Below are positions 53,916-64,000 of a DNA stretch of 64,000 bases, piece by piece. How positions within the stretch are numbered: position 1 is the stretch's first letter; every line of letters begins with the position of its first letter. Source of the stretch: Puccinellia tenuiflora (Eukaryota; Streptophyta; Magnoliopsida; Poales; Poaceae); NCBI GenBank assembly GCA_012064385.1, contig QRDG01000140.1, positions 527,989-591,988 of the forward strand, in the 5' to 3' direction. The notes under the pieces were generated by a model that searched no databases, was not told the origin of the DNA, and saw only the letters and a list, made by a program, of their open reading frames with translations. Both the position numbers and the translations under genes were made by a program.

Positions 53916-55558
53916 CCTTTCTCCTATTATATTCGACAATTTGAACTCCTAAACCTAAGTATATTGGTATATTTATACAAAACTAAGCACCCAAACTTCC
54001 GGTGTTTGTATTAGGCTCTTTAGTAATGAACCTGCGTGCTCGCATGGGCTGGACATTTTCAAAACCACACAACCAATATAATTGTTTTATACAATTAATA
54101 CCATACTATTTACCGGAAGATCAACATATCATTATGTGAAGTCTGGAAACATTTCAGGATTCTAAGATTGTACACAAATGTACGATACCCTTGAAAAGAT
54201 AAGAACCATGCTTTCTGTGTACAGTTCTACCAATGTACGAAACCTGGAAAAGAAAATTTGAAGACATATTCAATAAACATGGGACAATAACATTGCAAAT
54301 GTGACACCAGGAGAATATTAAGTTAGGTAATACTCTTCCCAAAAACAAGTCAATGTGTAAATGAATTTTCCCAAAACAAAATCCACCGGAGTTCAAAATC
54401 AAAATTTAGTTACCAATCATTGTCATAGGACTGATAGGTTTATCCACTACAAAGCTAAGAATAGGAGAAGATGAGTGCTTGTATATATGACGTTTGAGTT
54501 TTTTTTTTTTTTGGACATATATGCCGTTGAGTTGGGTAACGGTCCTAACGAGAATTCGCCAAATGCAAAAAAGACCATTTATTTAACATGCGCGGCCTGC
54601 CTACTGAGTAGGAGGACCCAACACCTCGTTTCCCATCTTTTTTTTGTTAGTGTAGCTTAGAACCCCTTGATCCTACCCCTAGGCCTGCCTACTGAGTACC
54701 ACTGTTGTTTTGCTTGTCTGCCCCCATGTGGCAATTCCGTACACATTTTGATTTTTTTACTCATGCAGTTTATTAGTCCATCTAAAAAAAGTTGTATTAG
54801 AGAACAGAACCGAAGTTACTCGATAAAATAAAGCTGAGCGACGAGAAAATAACCAAACAAAAATGGCCCACCATGGATGCTCCATTTGTAGAGCATGCGG
54901 AGTTAAGGCATGATGGTGCTTGGGTTCGAAGTTATCTTTTGAATATTTCCGTTGCAATAGCAATTGAAGTTCCTATTTGAGGGTTGAAATAAGACTTGGC
55001 AATAATAACTAGTATATTATTATGTAATACTTTTATTTGGTCTTGTAATGTATGTAAACTTTGTTACCTCAGACTAGTATGTAGGTTCATCAGCCACATC
55101 ATCGGCGTAGAAACCTACATGCATAGGGTGTCACAACAGGATGACCATATTAACTCGTTACAGAGAGGGCCAACGGGAAAGCCGGTATGCGTACCTTCAT
55201 AGGCAAACATGCAATACTCCTTATCCGTGAGGTCTCCAGGGATGACATTCTCGTCCATGATACTTCTAAAAAGGCCTCCATGTCGATAAAACATTTTTTA
55301 TATGATAAGTATGATGCTTTAATGCGTCATTACATAAAGGGGTTAGTGATGAGTGCATAACCTTCGGCCCCGCTGGTATACGCTGGTGTGCTCGTTGATA
55401 GGGAGAACGAAGGTGAAGCAGTTTCATCTCTGGTGGATGATGCATGTGTGCAAGATGTTTTTTTTTTTGTCATTTTTTTTTTGGTTGCTTACCACGTGGT
55501 ATGTGTGCATGATGTTGTGATTACCGTTGCCAAAGCAGTTGCATTTGGGCACAACGTT
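53916..55558. other. AT-rich unassigned sequence
   Basis: No gene is seen. It may be the interior of the Helitron-like element. CCTGCCTACTGAGTA occurs twice (about 54595 and 54683). T-runs lie at 54491-54505 and 55458-55490. Confidence 0.4.
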
Positions 55559-56450
55559 TTTTTTTTTTTTGTTGAGAAAACCTGCATATATTCAACAAGG
55601 GAGAAGAACAGTACAAGTACAAAGAACACACACAGGCACACATCTCCGAATCCAAATCAGAGCAACAGCTATACAGCTGAACCTCCACACAACGCACCAC
55701 CACCCCCTACCACTAGCTACGCCGGCGGAGAAGAGAAAGATGGGCGCACCGCAACCCTGGACAGAGGAGCACGCTGATGCCTTCAAAGAGCAAGAGTTGT
55801 CCGCCGTAGAACGCCGGAGCATGAGACGATGAACGACCTTCGGCCAAGGTGCTCGCAGTCCCAGATTCCACCGCCGACACCGAAGGATCGGCGAACCCGC
55901 AGCAGATCTGCCACCGACGAACCTCGAACCCTGCAGTGGAAAAAAACTCGGACGAACGGGCCTCCTGAAGAACCCCATGAGCTTGCCGGTGGAGCCAGAG
56001 GAGACGCCGGCACCACCGCGGCAGAGGAGAAGCCAGGGGACAAAAGCCCAGCACGGCACCGGCGCCTCCACCACACCGACGCCGACCACGGGCACCAACT
56101 CGCCAGATCCGACGGATCGGCGAGACACCCCACCTCCCAGCCCCTCGCCACCGTCGAAGACGACGCCGAGAAGGGGATAGGGCCGGAGGAACCTTATTCG
56201 AAGCGCCGCCGCCTCCCGCAACTGAACGACGGCGCCCGAAACCCTAACCCTACTATGTACAAGCCACGGGCAGGGCGCCGGAGTTCCTCTCCTCTCCAGT
56301 CGCCGAAGCGACGGGAAGAGGAAGAGGAAACCCCAGCACCCACCGGCAGCCGCACGAGGGACGGTGGACTCCTCCCTTTTCGCCTTCTCTGTCGCGAGAG
56401 CGAAGGAAGGGGAAAGAAGGGACGAGAAGCGGGGGTTCGCGCTATACGCT
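55559..56450 (-). mobile_element. Polyadenylated retroposon with 17-bp target duplication
   Basis: CATTTGGGCACAACGTT is repeated exactly at 55542-55558 and 56451-56467. On minus the insert starts at 56450, is GC-rich (AGGGTTAGGGTTTCGGGCGC near 56239-56258), and ends in TTGAATATATGCAGGTTTTC plus an A-tail (T-run at 55559-55570). No reverse transcriptase is encoded. It is a non-autonomous LINE derivative or a processed pseudogene. Frames within it show no known domain. The clean duplication indicates a fairly recent insertion. Confidence 0.88.
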
Positions 56451-56467
56451 CATTTGGGCACAACGTT

Positions 56468-57669
56468 GGGTTGGTTTCAGTGCACGGAGTGTTCCGCCTA
56501 ACTGCAGCCTTTGCCTTGCATTGACCTAGGAGTCACGTCCTCTCCTCTTGAGGTATACTATGTTTATATGCTCTTATGTTGGCATTTATCTCTTGCACAC
56601 TTTTGATACTATATATATTGTTTAGACTGCCTTTGGCTACTTTGCCAAGATATGCATCGTGGTGTGTTCTTTTCCACTACTCTTCCTATTTAAGTAAGCT
56701 TTGTATGCGTGCTACGCTGTTGGCATTCATCTCCTGCCTCCTCTTACATGGATACATTTTCCTTGCTAGCTCTTTGGCATGTGTTCCTTCATGGAGCGAT
56801 GTTTCGCCAGGTTGCTATTTTACATGCAATAATCAACTTTTTTTGCTCTCCCATCAAACTATTTCGTCGACTTCTTTCATGTTTACGTATTACTAGATTT
56901 CTATCTTATGAAATATTTGTAATTGGTCGCCGTGGCTCTTCCATCACCATAGATGAACTTCTTGTTATTGTCGCTACATTGATGCGTGATAAATACACAC
57001 ATTATCACAATGTCACTATCATTAACACGATAAGTACACAAGCATTAATATAAATTTAAACATAAACGCTTAAAAAAGTTTACCAAATTTATCATGCTGA
57101 TATTGTTTCGAACATACTGACGCGAGAAATGCAACCATGAGGTAATAGTTTGAATGTAAGATTTACAATTTTATTTGATGAAATAATACTCACGTACACT
57201 GGCCTGCTCCATTGATGAAACCATCCAAGCAAACAAATGCGATATCTACCTATACTTCTTACAAAGCAAAACCACACTAACATGCATTTATGATTTTCTA
57301 TTTTAACATGCAAGCTATCCACATCACCTATTATTTTAACCAATCAATTGTTCATGTCATCCCACTAATATTTATTAATGATTGTATATATTTACATGCA
57401 ACATATCAACGCCATCCATTGTTTTAAACCATACAATTGTCCACGTCACCAATATTTTTTTACACACCCATACAAGTTTATTCATTCATAATTTACACCA
57501 TTAACCAAAGGAGGTACTATGTTTGGGATGGATTGTCGTCAAATACACAACAATTTCAGGTCAATTAATTTTAGCCTCTCAACTACAATTGAATTACTCA
57601 TATTTTTGTCAACAACTTTGAATTCACATTTCATGTATCTTAATTTACACAGTAAATTTTTTCTATAAA
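56468..57669. other. AT-rich unassigned sequence
   Basis: Short hydrophobic frames (56576-57053) have no family resemblance. The sequence may be the interior of the plus-strand Helitron-like element ending at 57703. Confidence 0.4.
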
Positions 57670-57703
57670 AATACCCGCTGCAACGCGCGGAGTATTGATC
57701 TAG
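57670..57703 (+). mobile_element. Helitron-like 3' terminus
   Basis: ATACCCGCTGCAACGCGCGG forms a short GC hairpin, followed by AGTATTGATCTAG and T, a CTAG|T end. It resembles the common grass Helitron terminus CCCGTTGCAACGCACGGG...CTAGT. The 5' end was not located. Confidence 0.6.
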
Positions 57704-60700
57704 TTTAATAGATGAATAGTACGCACATATACTGACTTGGTCCGTTGATCAAATCGTCTGATGAAAATAAAACGTGTATTCACGGAAAAGTGCCGCTTGA
57801 CTCAAGATCGTAGCTTTTCACGTGTATTTTTAAAGAAGCAGATCAAACATGATTTGAATCGCTAAATTTAAAAAGGTGGGTGCCGATTCAATGCACAGGA
57901 TCCTTGTTTCGGTTTCCCCTTTTTCTCCATACATGTAAACTGCTGCTCTGGTTTAAGAAACAGGGAGCTAGCCTGGTCGGAGTTGTAGCGTGATTTAGAC
58001 GTGGTTCGAGTTTAGTTCGATAAATTTTATGACGTCCAAATCGAACTACAAATCGAACCACGTTCTTGAAGTTTCCATAAATTTTATGTCGTAATGATAT
58101 AATGAAAACCGTTATTAAGATATATGGTACACTATGATCAATATATATGTCTCCCAAAATAGTAAAGGTAACCAAATCTTAATACAAATACGAAGTAAGG
58201 AGGCGCACATATTTCTTCTTCTAATTTTAGCCTATGTCTATACAGCAAAACAACTAACATAGGTTGTTACTAAACATATTTTTATTTATCACATGGTACA
58301 TGTATTTTTATGTAAAGAAGGTTGCACTTAATATTAGTGGAATTTTATATTTAGTTAACTCTTACATATGGAAATATACAATTTATAAAGATTGTAACCT
58401 AATAATAAAAGTTATGCGAAAAAGTATACGAGTTTAGTGTAAATTATATCGGGTTAACTCGCCCTGGGACCCAGATTTGGCTGGACCTCGACTGACATGG
58501 GTATAAGCGAGGCCTGAAGACAACATCCATGAATGCCCATCATCATGTAGTTGGACACACGGCATGTTGATGTGTTGCATCATCTTGTCTAGCCATGGGA
58601 CCATTGCCAGCACATCTTCATCGTGTATCATCCAAAGTTGCCCCAGCTCTGGATATCCGACACCATGTTGAACGTCGTACGTCGACGGACTCGCTTTTCT
58701 TCGGCGACCCCAACATGGGCATGACTCGTCCTCTACAGAAACAACAATATATAAGATCTAGCAACGAAGCTAGAAGATCAACATTAGGGTCAACTACGTA
58801 TTCTAGGTGTAATATTTGACTAAATTAGCACCGAAAAGTACTAAAGTAGTGCAGAAATTCCATTGGGTCACCTAAACCCAACAAAACAGTTGTACACCAG
58901 CTCTATTGCTAAGATCGACATTGCATTGCAGTACATTGGTTGCATAAGTGACCCTAGGGCTTCGTGCTCGGATAAGTACAAGGTGGATCTCTCATGGGAG
59001 GACTCTGTGGTGTGGAAGAACGTCACGGTCTCGTGGTGGTTCAACCCCACTGCTGGTTCCACACGAAGCTTTACATTGGCCCATTTCTCAAGTTCACGTA
59101 CTAGTCTCCCCGCACTTCACACTCCCGCTCAACTCGTGTTATTTTCCTAAGGTGTTCTGCTGTTGTATGAGCATTTTGCAAGTATGATCGGTTACAATAA
59201 GGTAGACAACTACTATGATTAGGTTAAGTGTCATGTTAAAGTTAGTCTTGTTGTTCGTTTGCTCTCTATGGTTTCTGAACTTCACTTGTGTCACATTGTT
59301 CACTAGTGTCACATAATGTCTGGTCCTTTCAAGAGTTGGATATAGTCTTGAAGCCAGAAGTGTGTGTTGTTCACGTTGTGGCATTTTAGCTAGTGCGTAG
59401 TGTGATTGGCCACGATTCGGTTACGTGAGATGGCGTGTGATAGAACGATTGTGGCAATCTTATGGTACAACCCATTGAGGATTAGTCCTTATACTAAATA
59501 AAAGGAAGAACGATGGACCGTGTGCATGTTGTCTATGTCCACTAAGAATCTGGAGCACGATTCTGGCATCACGGCCAAAATACCATTCTCCCTTTCTCAT
59601 ATATAATTATTATTATATTGTTTCGAGCTAAGTGCTCACCCATTCCTGTGAGTCTGAACTATATGTCACCTTCAACAACGTCATAATTCACGATGCAATT
59701 AAGTAAGCATAAAAAACCACTAACATGAATTTTTTTTTGTCCCCTTCACTCTCATTCATATTGCTCACTGATTTCACCTAAGAGGAGATCACTAAAGCCA
59801 CTATCAATATGGCCAGCAGTGAGTGACATATTTCAAACTGAAGTAACTGATAGCCCGCACGACTTCTTTATGTATGAGGACTGAAGAAATGATCCCCGAC
59901 CTATATATGTTGACCTATCTTATTTATGTCACCGGCACACACATTGCGACAAGCACCCTTTTAAATTCATTGCATACTTGGATCCAAGAAACACCTAAAA
60001 CCCACAAGGACCAAACAGGCAAACCCGATGGCTGGCCACGAGCCACCAAATGTCGACGGAGGACGTATTTTATTCAACATTTGAGGGTGGTTTTTGAATT
60101 CTTTGCTTCTTCACGGAGCTCTATAAAAACTTCTCCTCCGACTCCATAGTTCATATGGTGTCGATTTTTTCAGCACGACACTTTGTTTTCCAACTTAATT
60201 CGCATGCTCGTAGAATAATTGTCTCTTCATAATTCTTATATAATAGGAGCACACATGTCAATGCTAAGATTTGTCTTGGTGGCTCTTTCGATAATCATAT
60301 GTTTTGTTTGGTTCTAGATATGAACAAGATGCCTTGCAAAAATGTTGAGAATAAAAAACACGTAACTTACTATCCATTTTATGAATAAGATATTGTACAA
60401 CATTGAGTACTCATCTTTACCTATTCACCGACAAATGGTATTTGATTCCACCTAGATGTGGCATCCATGGTTTTCTTTTGGTCACGTATGTCACCCATAC
60501 CCATATGCATGATATACAGTGCTCTTCCGTCTATTTCTATTCGAACATACTTTATTCTCTCTGGGATATCTTAGTTATGATTGGACCAACGTGGCAACGT
60601 GTCCATCATGGCTATACATCGTAGTGACATCATCATATATTGTACAACACATATTGCTACCAATTTTGATTCAAAGCATGCTTGCATTTTTGTCTTACAA

Positions 60701-60862
60701 GTTCAATTGTCTTCCAGTTCAGCTTTAAGGTGCGAATTGGGACAAAACTGGGCCAGGCCAATGGAGCTACGCCGCAGAGCAAAATTTTAGCCTGGGTACG
60801 GACCAACCATCACCACCATCACCATATATCTAATTTTTATTGAGGCCACAGGTTTACCCTAA
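57704..60862. other. Mostly unassigned sequence with gene-like fragments
   Basis: 58434-58720 on minus looks coding (DVLAMVPWLDKMMQHINMP, then CVQLHDDGHSWMLSSGLA) but has stops, and 58863-59150 on plus has a similar isolated frame (DSVVWKNVTVSWWFNPTAG). Neither family is recognised. The rest shows no genes, RNA genes or clear repeats. Confidence 0.4.
58434..58631 (-). pseudogene. Unrecognised gene fragment
   Basis: The frame reads MIHDEDVLAMVPWLDKMMQH, then NMPCVQLHDDGHSWMLSSGL, with codon use and composition of a real protein, unlike the AT-rich surroundings. In a neighbouring frame upstream, NMVSDIQSWGNFGC appears to belong to the same protein. No start, domain or splice context is clear; it is probably a broken remnant. 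Confidence 0.35.
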
Positions 60863-61054
60863 CAGCTCGTTTGGCTCCCATGACTTCATTTCATTTGGTG
60901 GAAATGAAATGAATTCAGTCTTACAGCAGGATTTCATTTGGTAGAAATGAGATTCTAATACCAAATCTCATGTTTGGCTGCCAAATGGATTTAGGGCGAG
61001 GTGGGAGGTGGTCGGCTGCTCCCAGCGAAGTCTAGATCCCGGGGGGGGGGGGGG

Positions 61055-61140
<86 letters not shown>

Positions 61141-61441
61141 AGAGGGAGGAAAGTTAACAGCGGTGGAGGAGAAGTGGTTGAACTCGTGGTCCGTTACCGG
61201 AGGCGGGAGGCAGATGAGATCGAAGGGAACGAGAGGCGCGGGGAGGAAGACAGACGGCGTGGGCACGATTCCAGAAGAATGACGGGTGCGAGACGAGAAT
61301 CTACTTAACATACCGTGTCATTTCTCTGGAATTAGGAAATGAAATGACGGTCCAATTACGGGGCAGCCAAACACGTCCAGTTACAGAATTTGGATTGAAT
61401 TCCGTGATTCCAGGGTGAATTGCCGGATACCAAACGAGCTG
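60863..61441. mobile_element. TAA-flanked Harbinger-type MITE with a GA microsatellite
   Basis: Terminal inverted repeats CAGCTCGTTTGG and CCAAACGAGCTG are flanked by TAA (60860-60862 and 61442-61444). Sub-terminal ATTTCATTTGGTGGAAATGA and similar palindromic words lie near the left end. 579 bp, no transposase. Confidence 0.85.
61040..61146. repeat. Poly-G / (GA)n microsatellite
   Basis: A run of about 15 G is followed by about 90 bases of GA repeats with occasional GG interruptions, inside the MITE. Long frames here on both strands are artefacts of the repeat. Confidence 0.95.
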
Positions 61442-61689
61442 TAACATACATGGCATTCACAGTTTTACTGTCAAAGATGCCTTCTAAATAATTATATCCC
61501 GACCCCGCCTATATTTATTGATCTGCAAACCCTTCGCCACTTGACTATATTATAACCTCATGCCACTAAAATTTTCTGTCGTTGTTTATCAATTTTCTTG
61601 ACAAAAGTCTTTTTCAACAAGAACATAGACATATTGTAAGTATGAATCCGTGGAAGGCAAATCTATCTATACTATATATAAAAGAAGGA

Positions 61690-62340
61690 AGATTTCTCGC
61701 GCGGAGAGGCGCCCTGCGACTACAGGGATCCCTGTAGCGCTACAGTACTACAGTACCCGGGCGATCCTGGCCGTCCGCCGGCGATCCGACGATCCACGCG
61801 ATGCGTCCGTGACGGTTTTTCAGAAAGGCCCCTCCAGAAAGCGAAAATCGAACCCGCAGTCCACGGAAACGCGAGGCGAGGGACCTAAACGAAAATTCCG
61901 AAAAATACGAGGACGTTTCTGTAAAATTTCCACAGAAACCCCCTCCCTCCCTCTCTCTCCTCCCGCGCGCGACCGCACTCGCCGGCGCCGCCGACGCCTG
62001 CCGCCACCGCTCCGCACCACCCCGCCCAAATCCACGCCCACGGCGGCCTCCGCCGCCGCGTCCTCTCCCTCCTCGCCCAGTATTGCTTGCCGGGAGGCCG
62101 CCGCCTCGCTGGAATCGTCGCCGCCGTGACCGCGGGCCGCCGCCGCGTCCGCACGTCGCCGGCGCCGCTCCGGCGACCAACGCGTGGCGGCGCCGCCGTC
62201 TACGGCCGCCTCGCGACCAGCCGCGTCCGTCGCGCCCAGCGGCGCGTGCTGAGACGCCGTGGCGCGCCGCCGGCGAGCTCTGCGCCGCCGCGGCAGCTCC
62301 GCCCGACCGTGACGTCACGGCGACGTCATGGCGGGCCTGG
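61690..62340. other. GC-rich block inside the Helitron-like element
   Basis: A very GC-rich stretch with overlapping frames on both strands (Arg/Pro/Ala-rich in all), typical of noncoding CpG-rich grass sequence or a captured gene 5' end. No domain is seen. Confidence 0.4.
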
Positions 62341-62357
62341 GCTGGCCACACGGGCCG

Positions 62358-62443
62358 CTACATGGGCCGGCCTGTCTGCGTTCTTCCCCCGTTTTTTTTT
62401 TAAAACATGGGCCGGCCTGTCTGCGTTCTTCACCCGTTTTTAA
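62358..62443. repeat. Two-copy 45-bp direct repeat
   Basis: CATGGGCCGGCCTGTCTGCG with a following T-run occurs at about 62361 and 62406. Confidence 0.85.
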
Positions 62444-62599
62444 AAAAAAAATGCTTTTCTTATTTTTCAAGACTGAATGCAATAACATTATTTCTCCCTA
62501 TAAAAATAATCGATTATTTTCTAAAATTCAAAATATAATTAAAGAATATCTGCACTGCTTCAAAACATGAACATTCCAAAATTTGAATTCAACAAAAAA

Positions 62600-63215
62600 A
62601 AAGGAATTAAAATTTCACAACCTCTCATAAAATGTATTTTCTCAAATTATTGACCTAAATTGGACTTCTAACACAAGTTCAATAACAACATACTCGAAAA
62701 CTCACAAATTAAAATTTGCATAAAATAAAAAGTATTCAAAAGATTTGGATTCTACCCACATGAAAATATGATTAACATATCCGACCGAAAACCAATATAT
62801 CAAAACAGAAAAATTATGGTTCAAACTTAAATTAAAATTTCACAAACTCTAATAAAATGTATTTCCTCAAATTATTGAGCTAAATTGGACATCTAACAAA
62901 AGTCCAATAACAACATACTCAAAATCTCACAAATTACAATTTTCATAAAATAGAAAGAATTCATTTTTTTGCATAGAATACAAATGCATATCCACTAATT
63001 ATGGATTGAATTCCAAAAAATATTTTTTATTATCTACAAAAGATAAAAGAAATATGAAATGTTCTGAATTTTATTTAAACAATACAAAAAAACAAAAATA
63101 TATGCAATGTTCCAATTTCTCAAACAAATGATAAAAGAAATATGAAATGTTCTGATTTTTATTTAGACAATACAAACAAAAAAATATATATGCAATGTTC
63201 CAATTTCTCAAAAAA
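62600..63215. repeat. Internal direct duplications in the AT-rich Helitron-like body
   Basis: A unit of about 130 bp (containing TTAAAATTTCACAA...CTCAAATTATTGA) occurs at about 62607 and 62833. Another of about 85 bp (AAGAAATATGAAATGTTCTG...ATGCAATGTTCCAATTTCTC) occurs at about 63048 and 63136. Confidence 0.8.
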
Positions 63216-64000
63216 ATATATGTGAAAATCAGTTGACTAAACATAGGATTTTCCACTCATTATAGAATTACTTTCCAAAATAATATTAACAAATATTTTA
63301 GACTCCAGTTAAACATTTCATCGCATATCATCGCAACTATTTATGGCATATCATCGCAACTTAAATTTGAAAAATAAAATTTCCAAATGCCAATCCAAAT
63401 TCCCTAAAGAATATCCAGAAAAAAAATAATAAATGTCCTAATATCAACAACTTCAAATCTACAAAATGAAAAAATATAAATGAAAATTACATCAAAATTC
63501 TTATAAACAAAAAAATGTAACACATTGATGGCCAACCAACAAAAGTGGACCCCACCTAATTTATCCAAATTGCAACCACCTAATTTATCCAAATTGAAAA
63601 AAAAGAGAAGTGTTACAAATTCAAAAAAAAATCACATTAGAACAATAAATATAAGCAACAACTCAAAAAATAATCGCACAAAAAATGCTAATTCATTATG
63701 ACAAGTCACAAACATATGTAAACAGTTTATTTCAGCGAATAAATTGAAAAAAAAAGAATGCACTCACTCCAACTATGTACACAATTGTGTGGACTTAAAT
63801 AAAAAAAGATATTCTAAATTGTTCGAAATTTGGATAAAAATCAACACCACTTTCCAACAAAATTCAATATTTCCACAGTACATAAAATATGCAACCTACT
63901 TATGGCAGAAAATTAAAAAAAATGAACACTTCAAATTAGTGAAAATTTTAGAAAAAGTAGACGACAAATTCCAATGAATTTTAACATTTCCCAATTAGTC
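63216..64000. other. AT-rich sequence, no gene
   Basis: Only A/T-rich noncoding sequence and a short duplication, CACCTAATTTATCCAAATTG (63545-63564 and 63572-63591), are seen. Confidence 0.6.

Larger units (their letters stand above)
61666..64000 (+). mobile_element. Helitron-like element, 5' end and body (runs off right edge)
   Basis: Following an A, the sequence TCTATACTATATATAAAAG at 61666 matches the 5' terminus style of grass Helitrons. A GC-rich block (61690-62330, with the palindrome CTACAGGGATCCCTGTAG at 61720-61737) is followed by a long AT-rich interior with internal duplications. No Rep/helicase gene is seen, so if real it is non-autonomous. The 3' end lies beyond the window. Confidence 0.55.

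Noticed and set aside
55592..56524. Long frames of 209 and 231 codons in the retroposon
   Set aside because: The longest plus frame runs through the target duplication and reads against the poly(A) orientation; no domain on either strand.
60991..61311. Frames of 93-106 codons on both strands
   Set aside because: Glu/Arg or Ser/Leu repeats produced by the GA microsatellite.
61740..62351. Overlapping 106- to 203-codon frames on both strands
   Set aside because: All are Arg/Pro/Ala-rich products of a GC-rich block; no frame stands out.

Overview
The window looks like an intergenic stretch of a large grass genome, most likely Triticeae (wheat, Aegilops, barley or rye relatives). The reasons are blocks of gypsy-type LTRs starting TGATACGTCTCC, tRNA-Asp-type primer binding sites, a Caspar-like CACTA transposon, TAA-flanked MITEs and very sparse genes. 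Species and subgenome cannot be decided from the sequence. Family calls come from recognition of motifs and remembered family features; no search was run. Boundaries were set by reading termini and target-site duplications (TSDs) directly.

Layout. 1-3746: 5' end of a minus-strand gypsy element whose LTR is split by a solo LTR of the same family (TSD TGGAC). 3747-6390: 3' part of a plus-strand relative. 6734-13774: minus-strand gag/protease gypsy element (TSD CCAGG) whose 3' LTR is reduced to about 30 bp and whose 5' LTR holds a 2.4-kb solo LTR (TSD AGGTG). This element splits a GC-rich, gene-like remnant (6391-6733 and 13780-14037). 14601-22905: a gag-only, two-LTR gypsy element with a repeated primer binding site. 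24886-44146: a 19.3-kb CACTA transposon (TSD AGT), about 12.2 kb without its nested insertions. It carries a TNP2 transposase pseudogene, a Transposase_24-like gene with what look like Ulp1-type protease exons, an 88-residue ORF, a coiled-coil/membrane ORF and internal tandem repeats. It has been hit by a solo LTR (34437-35887) and by a 5.6-kb gypsy element (37291-42901, TSD AAATG) that keeps an integrase and an antisense ORF.

44147-64000 is poorer in LTR elements. It holds a MITE nested in a MITE (45620-46180), a plantacyanin gene (48170-49062, one intron, the only confidently intact host gene), a solo LTR (50795-51562, TSD CCTAG), an unrecognised small membrane-protein gene (53011-53547), Helitron-like ends, a polyadenylated retroposon with a 17-bp TSD (55559-56450), a TAA-flanked MITE (60863-61441) and a Helitron-like element running off the right edge (from 61666).

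The nesting gives a relative history. The CACTA is older than its two LTR insertions, because both break its genes. The minus element at 6734 is older than the solo LTR inside it. No single new pathway is evident. The most interesting signals are the predicted Ulp1-like exons of the CACTA, the plus-strand hairpin/tandem-repeat locus between its genes, the dyad array in the 2.4-kb solo LTR, the repeated primer site at 16041-16200, and the unrecognised membrane-protein gene.
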